Below, in pieces: positions 16,276-23,698 of a stretch of DNA of 32,306 nucleotides. The notes beneath the pieces were generated by a model. The model saw only the letters and a list, made by a program, of their open reading frames with translations, made no database searches and was not told the origin of the DNA. The translations under genes were made by a program, and so were the position numbers. Origin of the DNA: Burkholderiales bacterium. GTDB lineage: Bacteria; Pseudomonadota; Gammaproteobacteria; Burkholderiales; Burkholderiaceae_C. Positions within the stretch are counted from its first letter, which is position 1; each line of letters opens with the position of its first letter. Location: positions 25,203 to 57,508 of the forward strand of contig QBMB01000018.1 in assembly GCA_003241965.1 (NCBI GenBank), in the 5' to 3' direction.

Positions 16276-16301
16276 CCGTTCACCCTGAGCCTGTCGAAGG
16301 G
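16276..16301. repeat. Dispersed repeat containing CACCCTGAGCCTGTCGAAGG
   Basis: This short element lies in the 62-nt gap between davB and the beta-lactamase gene. From memory the same sequence occurs as a dispersed intergenic repeat in many proteobacterial genomes. Here it separates two genes of one apparent transcription unit and carries no obvious promoter. Confidence 0.6.
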
Positions 16302-16326
16302 TCGAAGCCCCGGTAGAGTGTTCAAC

Positions 16327-17208
16327 ATGATCCAACGACGCCATTTCACCGCCGCCACCTCGCTGGCCCTCGCCAGCCCCATCGCGCTCTTCTCCACGCG
16401 CGGCCACACCGCGTCCAGCCTGCAGACCCAACTGCAGCAACTCGAAGCCACCGCTCAGGGCCGCCTGGGTGTCCACATCATCGACACCGCCACGGGCCTG
16501 AGCCATGGCCACCGGATGGACGAGCGCTTCATGATGCTCAGCTCTTTCAAGCTGGTTGCCAGCGCCTTCGTGCTGGCGCGGGTGGACCGAGGCCAGGAAT
16601 CGCTGGAGCGGCGCATCACCTTTGCCAAGACCGATCTCGTCACTTACTCGCCCGTGACCGAACGTTTTGCTGGCACCGCCGAGGGCATGAGCCTGGGCGG
16701 CCTGTGCGAAGCCACCCTCACCACCAGCGACAACAGCGCCGCCAACTTCATCCTGGACAGCTTCGGCGGCCCGGTGGCGCTCACTCGCTTTGCGCGCGAA
16801 CTGGGCGACGACACCACGCGCCTGGACCGCCGCGAGACCGAGCTCAACACCGGCACCGCCGCCGCCCTGCTCGACACCACCACCCCGCGCGCCATGGCGC
16901 TCACCCTGCAGAAACTGCTGCTCGGCAACGCACTCTCACCCGCCTCGCGCCAGCAACTGCAGCGCTGGCTGGTGGCCAACACCACGGGCGACAAACGCCT
17001 GCGCGCCGGCCTGCCCAAGGGCTGGCGGGTGGGCGAAAAAACCGGCACCAACGCCACCGATGCCAACGACATCGGCATCGTCTGGCCCGCCAACGGTCGA
17101 GCACCACTGATCATCACCGCCTACCTCGCCGAGAGCACGGCCAGCAGCGCGGTGAAAGAGGCCGCGCTGGCGGGTGTGGCACGGCTCGTGGCCGGTCTCG
17201 CGGGCTGA
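16327..17208 (+). CDS. bla: Class A serine beta-lactamase with twin-arginine-like leader
   Basis: This 293-residue protein has all class A motifs: S72-S-F-K75 (Ambler S70-x-x-K73), S134-D-N136 (SDN loop), E170-T-E-L-N174 (omega loop, Glu166 equivalent) and K238-T-G240. It should hydrolyse beta-lactams through an acyl-serine intermediate in the periplasm. The leader MIQRRHFTAATSLALASP looks like a Tat signal with RRHF. The ATG at 16327 is chosen because the frame upstream has no family similarity. It is sandwiched between davB and davA with no promoter seen, so it may be transcribed with lysine catabolism. Spectrum cannot be told from the sequence; a carbapenemase-type Cys69/Cys238 pair is not seen. 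Confidence 0.93.
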   Translation: MIQRRHFTAATSLALASPIALFSTRGHTASSLQTQLQQLEATAQGRLGVHIIDTATGLSHGHRMDERFMMLSSFKLVASAFVLARVDRGQESLERRITFAKTDLVTYSPVTERFAGTAEGMSLGGLCEATLTTSDNSAANFILDSFGGPVALTRFARELGDDTTRLDRRETELNTGTAAALLDTTTPRAMALTLQKLLLGNALSPASRQQLQRWLVANTTGDKRLRAGLPKGWRVGEKTGTNATDANDIGIVWPANGRAPLIITAYLAESTASSAVKEAALAGVARLVAGLAG

Positions 17209-17213
17209 CCACC

Positions 17214-18005
17214 ATGCCCACCGACAGCCTCACCCTCGCACTCTGGCAGAGCCCCTACGCAGCCAACACGGCCGACGCCCTGGCGCGGCTCGACGCCACC
17301 GCCGCGCAAGCCCGTGCGCAAGGTGCCGAGCTGCTGGTCTGCCCCGAGATGTCGCTCACCGGTTACCAGATCGGCGCCGCTGCTGTGGCCACGCTGGCCG
17401 AGCCGGCGGAGGGCGCGATGGCGCAAGCCGTGGCAACCCTCGCGCAGCGCCACGGCATCGCCATCGTCTACGGCTACCCCGAACACAACCCGCAAGGCCG
17501 GCCGTTCAACGCCACGCAGTTGATCAGCGCCGACGGCCAGCGCATCGCGAACTACCGCAAGACCCACTTGTTCGGCGGCATCGACCGCACCCAGTTCAGC
17601 CCCGGCCCGCAAGCGCCTGCGGTCTTCGACTGGAACGGCTGGCGCCTGGGCCTGCTGGTCTGCTACGACATCGAATTCCCCGAGCCCGCGCGCGGGCTTG
17701 CGCTGCAAGGCGCCGACGCCATCCTCGTGCCCACAGCCAACATGCTGGCGTTCGACGAGGTGCAGCGCGTGCTGCTGCCCGCCCGCGCGTTGGAGAACCG
17801 TGTGTTCGTGGTCTACGCCAACGCCTGCGGGCAGGAAGGCGACACCACCTACGGAGGTCTCAGCACCGTGTGCGCGCCGATGGGTGAAGTGCTCACGCAA
17901 GCCGGACGCGACGAACAACTGGTGCTCGGCACGTTGACGCGCACCGCGCTGCACACCGCGCGCGCCAGCAGCCCGCTGGGCGACCGGCGAATCGACCTGT
18001 ACTGA
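17214..18005 (+). CDS. davA: 5-aminopentanamidase (DavA), nitrilase superfamily
   Basis: This 263-residue carbon-nitrogen hydrolase should hydrolyse 5-aminovaleramide, the DavB product, to 5-aminovalerate and ammonia. The Glu-Lys-Cys triad is visible as E45 (LLVCPEMSLTGY), K116 (NYRKTHLFG) and C150 (LLVCYDIEFPEPARGLALQG). Sequence blocks such as RHGIAIVYGYPE and ILVPTANM match DavA of Pseudomonas putida as I remember it. The ATG at 17214 lies 5 nt after the beta-lactamase stop. The next steps (davT aminotransferase and davD dehydrogenase, to glutarate) are not in the window. It converges with the minus-strand gene at 18010, only 4 nt away. Confidence 0.93.
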   Translation: MPTDSLTLALWQSPYAANTADALARLDATAAQARAQGAELLVCPEMSLTGYQIGAAAVATLAEPAEGAMAQAVATLAQRHGIAIVYGYPEHNPQGRPFNATQLISADGQRIANYRKTHLFGGIDRTQFSPGPQAPAVFDWNGWRLGLLVCYDIEFPEPARGLALQGADAILVPTANMLAFDEVQRVLLPARALENRVFVVYANACGQEGDTTYGGLSTVCAPMGEVLTQAGRDEQLVLGTLTRTALHTARASSPLGDRRIDLY

Positions 18006-18009
18006 ACGC

Positions 18010-18690
18010 TCAATCGCGAGCGCGGCCGAACCCCAGCCCCGCTGCCGCCACCAGCACCGCACCCAACATCACCCAGCCCTGCGCCGACCCCATGGTGGCC
18101 AGCGTCGCCGCGCTCACCGCACACCAGGCCAGCGCACCCCCTCGCAACATCCCCAACAGAACCCGGGTGGCGCGGGTGCCAGCATCGGCACACAAGAGCA
18201 CGCCCAGCGTGGCGATGGCGGTGGGGTCCGGCGCCAATCCCAACACTTCGGCCTGCACCCACGGTCGGCCCGTGGCCAGGGCCAGCAGCGGGTGCACAAA
18301 CACCGCCCAGAGCAGCAGACCCAGCCCCACCCGGAGGCGCACTCGCCCCGTTGTCAACGCCAACGAAGAGCGCGTGGACAGCACCAGCAAGCCACTCGCC
18401 AGCGCACCGAAGGCCCAGGCCAAGCCCTCAGCCGCCCAGTTGATCGCCGCGTAGCGTTGCCACAGGAACGCCCACGCCACAAAGGCGCAACTCAAGGCCA
18501 GCACCGTGGCGGCGAACCGCAGCGTGCCGGGCTTGCCTCGCCACAGACCCACGGCAATGGCCAGCCCCGCCACAACGGCCAGCACCTGCGCCGGCCACCA
18601 CGCCTGGTTGTGCAACTCGAACCGCCGCCAGTACGTGCGCGGCGCGAACATCAGAAAGTCTTCGGGCCGGTAAGTCCACCATTCGCTCAT
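18010..18690 (-). CDS. DUF6064-type integral membrane protein
   Basis: No biochemical function is known to me for this 226-residue protein. It starts MSEWWTYRPEDFLMFAPRTYWRRFELHN, the conserved N-terminal block of the DUF6064 family, and then has about six or seven hydrophobic helices separated by short basic loops. The frame is open further upstream, but the family start is the ATG at 18690. It lies 19 nt downstream of the aldo/keto reductase gene and is probably cotranscribed with it. Its stop is 4 nt from the convergent davA stop. No clear ribosome-binding site is seen. Confidence 0.8.
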   Translation of the reverse strand: MSEWWTYRPEDFLMFAPRTYWRRFELHNQAWWPAQVLAVVAGLAIAVGLWRGKPGTLRFAATVLALSCAFVAWAFLWQRYAAINWAAEGLAWAFGALASGLLVLSTRSSLALTTGRVRLRVGLGLLLWAVFVHPLLALATGRPWVQAEVLGLAPDPTAIATLGVLLCADAGTRATRVLLGMLRGGALAWCAVSAATLATMGSAQGWVMLGAVLVAAAGLGFGRARD

Positions 18691-18709
18691 GTTGAAAAAC
18701 CGGGATCGG

Positions 18710-19648
18710 TCACAGCGCAGCCACGTCACGCGCCATGCGCTCGCGCAGCGCCGCATCGGGCATGGGCCCCAGGGCCGCGCCCATGTTCTGCCGCAGGTGC
18801 GCCACCTGGCTGGTGGCCGGGATGGCACAGGTCACGGCGGGGTGCGACACCACGAACTTGAGCGCCACCTGCGCCCAGCTGTCGCAGCCGATCTCGCTCG
18901 CCCAACCGGGCAGCGGGTGGCGCGCGAGCTGGTCCAGCAGGGCCCCCTGGCGAAAGGGCCGGTTCACCAGCACGGCGATACCGCGCTCCTGCGCCAGCAG
19001 CAGCAGCCGCTGCTCGGCCTCGCGATCGAGCAGGTTGTGGGTGAGCTGCACGAAGTCGATTTTTTGCGTGCGCATGATGCGCTCCAGCTCTGCGTGACGC
19101 CGACCTTCCGAGGTGCTGATGCCCACGTAGCGCAGGCGCCCGGCCGCTTTCATCTCCAGCAGGCGGGGCAGGTGTTCTTCCCACGCGAGCAGGTTGTGCA
19201 CCTGCATCAGGTCGAAGCGCGGCACGCCCCAAAAAGCGCGCGAGGCCTCCATCTGCGCAATGCCACGCGAGACGTCTCCGACCCACACCTTGTCGGCCGA
19301 CAAAAGCGCGGCCGGGCGGCCCAACTTCGCCAGCGCATGGCCGATGACCGGCTGGGACGAGCCGTACATGGGCGAGCTGTCGATCAGACGCCCGCCGGCA
19401 GCGAAGAAGGCGCGCACCACCTCGGCACAGGCGTCGCGCGCTTTCGGGTCGTTGCCCACGTTGAACGTGATCCAGGTGCCCAGACCTACCGCCGGAATGG
19501 CCTCGCCGCTGGACGGAATGCGGCGCACCAACACCGATGCGGCTGTGTTCGGCTGCGCCAGCGCGGGCCAGGCGAGCGGTGCCAGCGATGCGGTGGCGGC
19601 GGCCAGCCAACGGCGGCGGTTGGGCCTGGGCGGCTGAGGAGTCGGCAT
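18710..19648 (-). CDS. Aldo/keto reductase with predicted Tat leader
   Basis: This 312-residue protein has the aldo/keto-reductase TIM barrel with the tetrad D90, Y95 (LIDSSPMYGSSQPVIG), K120 (SADKVWVG) and H151 (MQVHNL). The family reduces carbonyls with NADPH. The N terminus carries NRRRWLAAATASLAPLAWPALAQ, an arginine-pair leader with a likely cleavage site after ALA, so it appears to be exported. The start at 19648 keeps this leader intact; an upstream ATG at 19756 is also in frame but adds no recognisable sequence. Substrate unknown. It is divergent from the pigment operon and lies just upstream of the DUF6064 gene. Confidence 0.86.
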   Translation of the reverse strand: MPTPQPPRPNRRRWLAAATASLAPLAWPALAQPNTAASVLVRRIPSSGEAIPAVGLGTWITFNVGNDPKARDACAEVVRAFFAAGGRLIDSSPMYGSSQPVIGHALAKLGRPAALLSADKVWVGDVSRGIAQMEASRAFWGVPRFDLMQVHNLLAWEEHLPRLLEMKAAGRLRYVGISTSEGRRHAELERIMRTQKIDFVQLTHNLLDREAEQRLLLLAQERGIAVLVNRPFRQGALLDQLARHPLPGWASEIGCDSWAQVALKFVVSHPAVTCAIPATSQVAHLRQNMGAALGPMPDAALRERMARDVAAL

Positions 19649-19749
19649 GCCTTGTTTCCCGAGGATGAAGAAGCCTGTGGGATGCGGCGCGCTCGTGCGA
19701 AGTTCCGACCCGGCCAGGCCCTCTGGTGCGCCCGCCGATGGCGCGGCCG

Positions 19750-19778
19750 TTAGCACCTTCGAATTACCCCGCTACAAT
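19750..19778 (+). promoter_or_regulatory. Candidate sigma-70 promoter of the plus-strand pigment operon
   Basis: TTAGCA (19750-19755) and TACAAT (19773-19778) are separated by exactly 17 nt and lie 65 nt upstream of the halogenase ATG, in a 194-nt gap between divergent genes. The implied transcript start is near 19785. No regulator-binding dyad is evident. Confidence 0.5.
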
Positions 19779-19842
19779 TTTCACCCGTCCACTGCTCCAA
19801 CACCCCAGGGCCTGCATGAGCAGGCGCTGACGGTGCATCCCC

Positions 19843-21180
19843 ATGAACAACGACAACCCGGCACCCGAACGACATGCGTGCGACGTTCTCGTGATCGGCG
19901 GTGGGCCCGCCGGCTCCACCGTCTCGCCCCTGCTGGCCGAGAAGGGCCACCGCGTGGTGCTGCTGGAGAAGGCCCACCACCCGCGATTCCACATTGGCGA
20001 ATCACTGCTCCCAGCCAACCTGCCCTTGCTTGAGCGCCTGGGCGTGGCCGACGCGGTGCGCGCCATCGGACAACACAAGCCAGGCGCTGAATTCGTCTCA
20101 CCCCACCACGAACACACGCAGACCTTCGAGTTCGCCGATGCCTGGGACAAGTCCATGCCATTTGCCTACCAGGTGAAGCGAGCCGACTTCGACGAGATCC
20201 TGATCCGGAACGCGCAGAGCAAGGGCGTTGAAGTCCACGAGGGCTGCAAGGCGCGCTCGGTAGAGTTCCTGCCCGAGGGCGGTGTGCGCGTGCACGCCGA
20301 ACACGACGATGGCCGCACCACCGTGTGGGACGCGAAGTTCCTGGTGGACGCCTCGGGGCGCGACACCTTTCTGGCCTCGCGCTTCAAGATCAAGGAGCGC
20401 AACCCGCGCCACAACAGCGCCGCTGTGTACGGCCACTTTTCCAACGCGCGCCGCAACGAAGGCGAGGCCGCGGGCAACATCACCATCTTCTGGTTCGACC
20501 ACGGCTGGTTCTGGTTCATCCCGCTGAACGACGGCGCCACCAGCGTGGGCATGGTGACCTGGCCGTACCATATGAAAACGCGCGCCGGGCGCAGCGTGGA
20601 GCAGTTCCTGATGGACAACGTGGCCACCTGCGCAGGCCTGGCCGATCGGCTGAAGGACGCCCACCTGGTGACACCGGTGGAAGCCACGGGCAACTTCTCC
20701 TACGCCGCCCAGCGCAACCACGGCACCAACTACCTGATGCTGGGCGACGCCTACACCTTCATCGACCCAGTGTTTTCCTCAGGCGTGTGGCTGGCCATGA
20801 GCGGTGGCGAACTCGGCGCGCAGACCATCGACACCTGCCTGCGCCACCCCGGTCAGGCACGCGGTGCGCTCAAGCGCTTTGACCGCCAGAGCCGCCATGG
20901 GCCCAGGGCCTTTTCGTGGTTCATCTACCGCGTCACGAATCCGATCATGCGGGACTTCTTCATGGGTCCGCGCAACATCTTCCGCGTGAAGGAGGCGCTG
21001 CTCTCCACCCTGGCCGGCGACGTGTTCGGCGGCGCGCCGATCGGGCGTTCGCTGCTCGCGTTCAAGGCCCTGTACTTCGCCGCCAACGTCATGCAGCCCC
21101 GGCGCGCGTTCGCCGCCTGGCGCAACCGGCGTGCCAACATCCGTCCGGTGGACGACTCGGCCCTGGCCCAGACTCCGTGA
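19843..21180 (+). CDS. Flavin-dependent halogenase, xanthomonadin-type
   Basis: This 445-residue flavoprotein has the FAD-binding GGGPAGS (residues 19-25) and the diagnostic halogenase motif WFWFIP (W222 to P227, WxWxIP). Phenolic-type halogenase features are also visible: HPRFHIGESLLP at 47-57 and a Lys at K79 within KPGAEF, which could be the catalytic lysine that carries the chloramine/bromamine adduct. By analogy with xanthomonadins, which are brominated aryl polyenes, it may halogenate the aryl head or polyene of the pigment. The halide and substrate are inferred. It needs a separate flavin reductase, not seen here. It is the first gene of a five-gene plus-strand operon, and its stop overlaps the chorismatase start (GTGA). 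A related non-halogenating oxidoreductase is the main alternative. Confidence 0.85.
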   Translation: MNNDNPAPERHACDVLVIGGGPAGSTVSPLLAEKGHRVVLLEKAHHPRFHIGESLLPANLPLLERLGVADAVRAIGQHKPGAEFVSPHHEHTQTFEFADAWDKSMPFAYQVKRADFDEILIRNAQSKGVEVHEGCKARSVEFLPEGGVRVHAEHDDGRTTVWDAKFLVDASGRDTFLASRFKIKERNPRHNSAAVYGHFSNARRNEGEAAGNITIFWFDHGWFWFIPLNDGATSVGMVTWPYHMKTRAGRSVEQFLMDNVATCAGLADRLKDAHLVTPVEATGNFSYAAQRNHGTNYLMLGDAYTFIDPVFSSGVWLAMSGGELGAQTIDTCLRHPGQARGALKRFDRQSRHGPRAFSWFIYRVTNPIMRDFFMGPRNIFRVKEALLSTLAGDVFGGAPIGRSLLAFKALYFAANVMQPRRAFAAWRNRRANIRPVDDSALAQTP

Positions 21181-22166
21181 CGCTGCACCACACGGCCTGG
21201 CCAGCACCGGGCGCCCCCGGCAACCTGCTGGGGGGCGTGGCCATCGGTGATGTTCCCTCAAAGCCTGCTGTGGATTGGCCGCTGCAGCACCTGCGCGCGC
21301 CATTGCTCTCTGCCGGCGCGGCCAGCCTGCACGAGGTGTGGCGCACCGACGAACCCGTGGCGTCAGGCCACAGCGAAGGCATCCAATGGCGGCGCAGCGC
21401 CGATGTGCTGATGGGTGTGATCGAGCTGCCGGAAGACGCAGGCAACGACACGCCGCTGCAGGCGGCCAGCCAGCTCGTGTACGAGCGTGTGTTCGCCCTG
21501 CTGCGCGCGCAGGGTACGCCCCACCTGTGGCGGGTGTGGAACTACCTGGCCGACATCAACGGTGAATCGCATGGGCTGGAGCGGTACCGGCAGTTCAACC
21601 AGGGTCGGTACACCGCCTTTGTGCAGGCGCAGCGCGACACCGGCGGACAGGTTCCCGCGGCCTGCGCCATCGGCGTGGCGGGGGGTCCGCTGTCGGTGGC
21701 TTTTCTGGCCGGCACTTCGCCGCTGGTGCCGCTGGAGAACCCGCGCCAGGTCAGCGCCTGGAACTACCCCGCGCAACATGGGCCACGTGCTCCCTCTTTC
21801 TCCCGCGCGGCGCTGGCCTACCCGCGCGGACAAGAGGTGTTGTTCGTCTCGGGCACGGCCAGCATCGTCGGGCACGAAACGGTGCACCCCGGCGATGTGG
21901 CCGCGCAGTGCCACGAGACCGTGCGCAATCTCGAATGCATCGTCCGGGAGGCCAACCGCGTGGCCCGCTCGGCCCAGCCGTTTTCACTCGCCGGGCTCAG
22001 CCACCGCGTCTACGTGCGGCACGCGGGTGACGCCGGCACCGTGCGGCGCACGCTGCAACCGCTGCTGCGCGGTGCGCCGTTCGTGTGCGTGCAGGGCGAC
22101 ATCTGCCGGGCCGATCTGCTGGTGGAGATCGAGTCCCAGGCCCTCCACCCGCTGGACCCGGCATGA
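21177..22166 (+). CDS. xanB2: Chorismatase, XanB2/FkbO/Hyg5 family (hydroxybenzoate synthase)
   Basis: This 329-residue protein belongs to the chorismatase family, which releases pyruvate from chorismate to give hydroxybenzoates or dihydroxycyclohexadienoates. XanB2 of Xanthomonas makes both 3- and 4-hydroxybenzoate, feeding xanthomonadin and ubiquinone synthesis. The diagnostic block RVWNYLADINGESHGLERYRQFNQGRYTAF lies at residues 119-148, followed by the conserved C-terminal FVCVQGDICRADLLVEIE. The start is GTG at 21177, overlapping the halogenase stop; the frame is open upstream into that gene. Position beside a halogenase and polyene-forming ketosynthases strongly suggests it supplies the aryl starter unit. 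Whether it gives 3-HBA, 4-HBA or both cannot be read from the sequence. Confidence 0.9.
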   Translation: MTLHHTAWPAPGAPGNLLGGVAIGDVPSKPAVDWPLQHLRAPLLSAGAASLHEVWRTDEPVASGHSEGIQWRRSADVLMGVIELPEDAGNDTPLQAASQLVYERVFALLRAQGTPHLWRVWNYLADINGESHGLERYRQFNQGRYTAFVQAQRDTGGQVPAACAIGVAGGPLSVAFLAGTSPLVPLENPRQVSAWNYPAQHGPRAPSFSRAALAYPRGQEVLFVSGTASIVGHETVHPGDVAAQCHETVRNLECIVREANRVARSAQPFSLAGLSHRVYVRHAGDAGTVRRTLQPLLRGAPFVCVQGDICRADLLVEIESQALHPLDPA

Positions 22167-22936
22167 GCGCTGTGAACCGGCCGACCTCGCTGCTGTGGAA
22201 GGTGTACGAACACGTTGCAATGGTCGTGGGCCTGGGCACGCTGGCGGTGCTGTGCCTGAGCTGGTTGCCCCTGGCGCTGGCGCTGTACCCGGTGCTGCCA
22301 GGCGCCATGGGCCGCTGGCTGGGCCGCCAGGTGGTCATGCGGGGCTTTCGCTTGTATCTGGGCGTGCTGCGCCTGCTGTGCGCCTGCCGCTTCGACCTCA
22401 GCGCCATCGACGCGCTGCGCGACCAGGGGCCGATGGTCATCGCGGCCAACCACCCTTCCCTGCTCGACGCGGTGCTGATCACCTCGCGCCTGCCCAACGC
22501 GGTCTGCATCATGAAGGCCAGCCTGATGGACAACCCCTTGTTCGGCGCGGGCGCGCGCATGGCGCGGTATGTGCGCAACGACAACCTGCTGGGCGCCGTG
22601 CTGAGATGCCGGCGCGAGCTGCGACAAGGCGCGCAGCTGGTGATCTTCCCTGAAGGCACGCGCACGCTGGGCTACCCGGCCAACCCGCTCAACGCGCTGT
22701 CGCGCTCGACCGCGCTGATCGCCATCAGCGCCGCCGTGCCGGTGCAGACCCTGATCATCGAATTCTCCAGCCCCTACCTGGGCAAGGGCTGGCCCCTGTG
22801 GCGCAAGCCCACCCTGCCGCTGACCTGCAGCGTGCGCCTGGGCAAACGTTTCGAAGCGCCCCGCGATGCGCGGGCCTTCACCACCGAGCTCGAAGCCTAC
22901 TTGCGTGCCGAGCTCGCACAACCCACAAGCCCATGA
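22163..22936 (+). CDS. 1-acylglycerol-3-phosphate acyltransferase-like protein (PlsC fold)
   Basis: This 257-residue membrane-associated acyltransferase has one or two N-terminal hydrophobic helices (about residues 19-45), the catalytic NH97PSLLD102 (HX4D) motif and FPEGTR at 161-166, which binds the acceptor phosphate. The family usually acylates lysophosphatidate. In aryl-polyene clusters such proteins are thought to attach the polyene acyl chain to a glycerolipid-type or sugar acceptor. The ATG at 22163 overlaps the chorismatase stop (ATGA). The acceptor here is unknown. Confidence 0.88.
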   Translation: MSAVNRPTSLLWKVYEHVAMVVGLGTLAVLCLSWLPLALALYPVLPGAMGRWLGRQVVMRGFRLYLGVLRLLCACRFDLSAIDALRDQGPMVIAANHPSLLDAVLITSRLPNAVCIMKASLMDNPLFGAGARMARYVRNDNLLGAVLRCRRELRQGAQLVIFPEGTRTLGYPANPLNALSRSTALIAISAAVPVQTLIIEFSSPYLGKGWPLWRKPTLPLTCSVRLGKRFEAPRDARAFTTELEAYLRAELAQPTSP

Positions 22937-23691
22937 CCCCACCCAGCACCACCCACCTGGTTCTCATACCGAGCTACAACCCCGGCCGCAAGGTGCTGGC
23001 CACGGTGCGCGCCGCGCGCGCGCAGTGGACGCCGGTGTGGGTGGTGGTGGACGGCAGCACCGACGGCTCGGCCGACTGGCTGAGCACCGAGGCCACCGCC
23101 GACCCGGGCCTGCGCGTGCTGGTGTTGCCGCAGAACCAGGGCAAGGGCTCGGCCGTGCTGCACGGCATCACGCTGGCGGCGCAGGCCGGCTTCACCCACG
23201 CGCTCACCATGGACTCCGACGGCCAGCACCCGGAGACCTTGATTCCCGACTTCATGGCGGCATCGCAAGCCGCGCCGGGTGCCATGGTGCTGGGCAAGCC
23301 GGTGTTCGGGGCCGAGGCGCCCGCGCTGCGCGTGAACGGGCGCAAGGTCTCCAACGCCTGGGCCAACCTGGAAACGCTGGGCATGGGCATCGGCGACTCG
23401 CTCTACGGCTTTCGCGTCTACCCCATCACGCCGCTCATGAAAGTGATGCGCAGCACGCGTTTCATGCGCCGCTTCGACTTCGACCCCGAGGCCGTGGTGC
23501 GCCTGTGCTGGGCTGGCGTGCGCCCGATCAACCTCGCCGCCCCGGTGCGCTATTTTTCGGCGCAGGAAGGCGGCGTGTCGCACTTCAAATACCTGCGCGA
23601 CAACGTGTTGCTGACCTGGATGCACACGCGCCTCTTCATCGGTTTCCTCTGGCGACTGCCGCTGCTGGCGTGGCGACGACTGAAGGACTGA
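22933..23691 (+). CDS. Family 2 glycosyltransferase
   Basis: This 252-residue protein has a GT-A fold with LIPSYNPG (nucleotide-binding strand), VVVDGSTDGSAD (D40-D44), GKGSAVLHG and the metal-binding DSD of TMDSDGQHP (D94-D96). This resembles dolichol-phosphate-mannose-type transferases. The C terminus has a hydrophobic/basic segment (LFIGFLWRLPLLAWRRL) that could anchor it to the membrane. It overlaps the acyltransferase gene by ATGA. In xanthomonadin-type clusters a family 2 transferase accompanies the acyltransferase, so it may attach a sugar to the pigment lipid. Donor and acceptor are not evident. Confidence 0.9.
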   Translation: MTPPSTTHLVLIPSYNPGRKVLATVRAARAQWTPVWVVVDGSTDGSADWLSTEATADPGLRVLVLPQNQGKGSAVLHGITLAAQAGFTHALTMDSDGQHPETLIPDFMAASQAAPGAMVLGKPVFGAEAPALRVNGRKVSNAWANLETLGMGIGDSLYGFRVYPITPLMKVMRSTRFMRRFDFDPEAVVRLCWAGVRPINLAAPVRYFSAQEGGVSHFKYLRDNVLLTWMHTRLFIGFLWRLPLLAWRRLKD

Positions 23692-23698
23692 ACCCACC

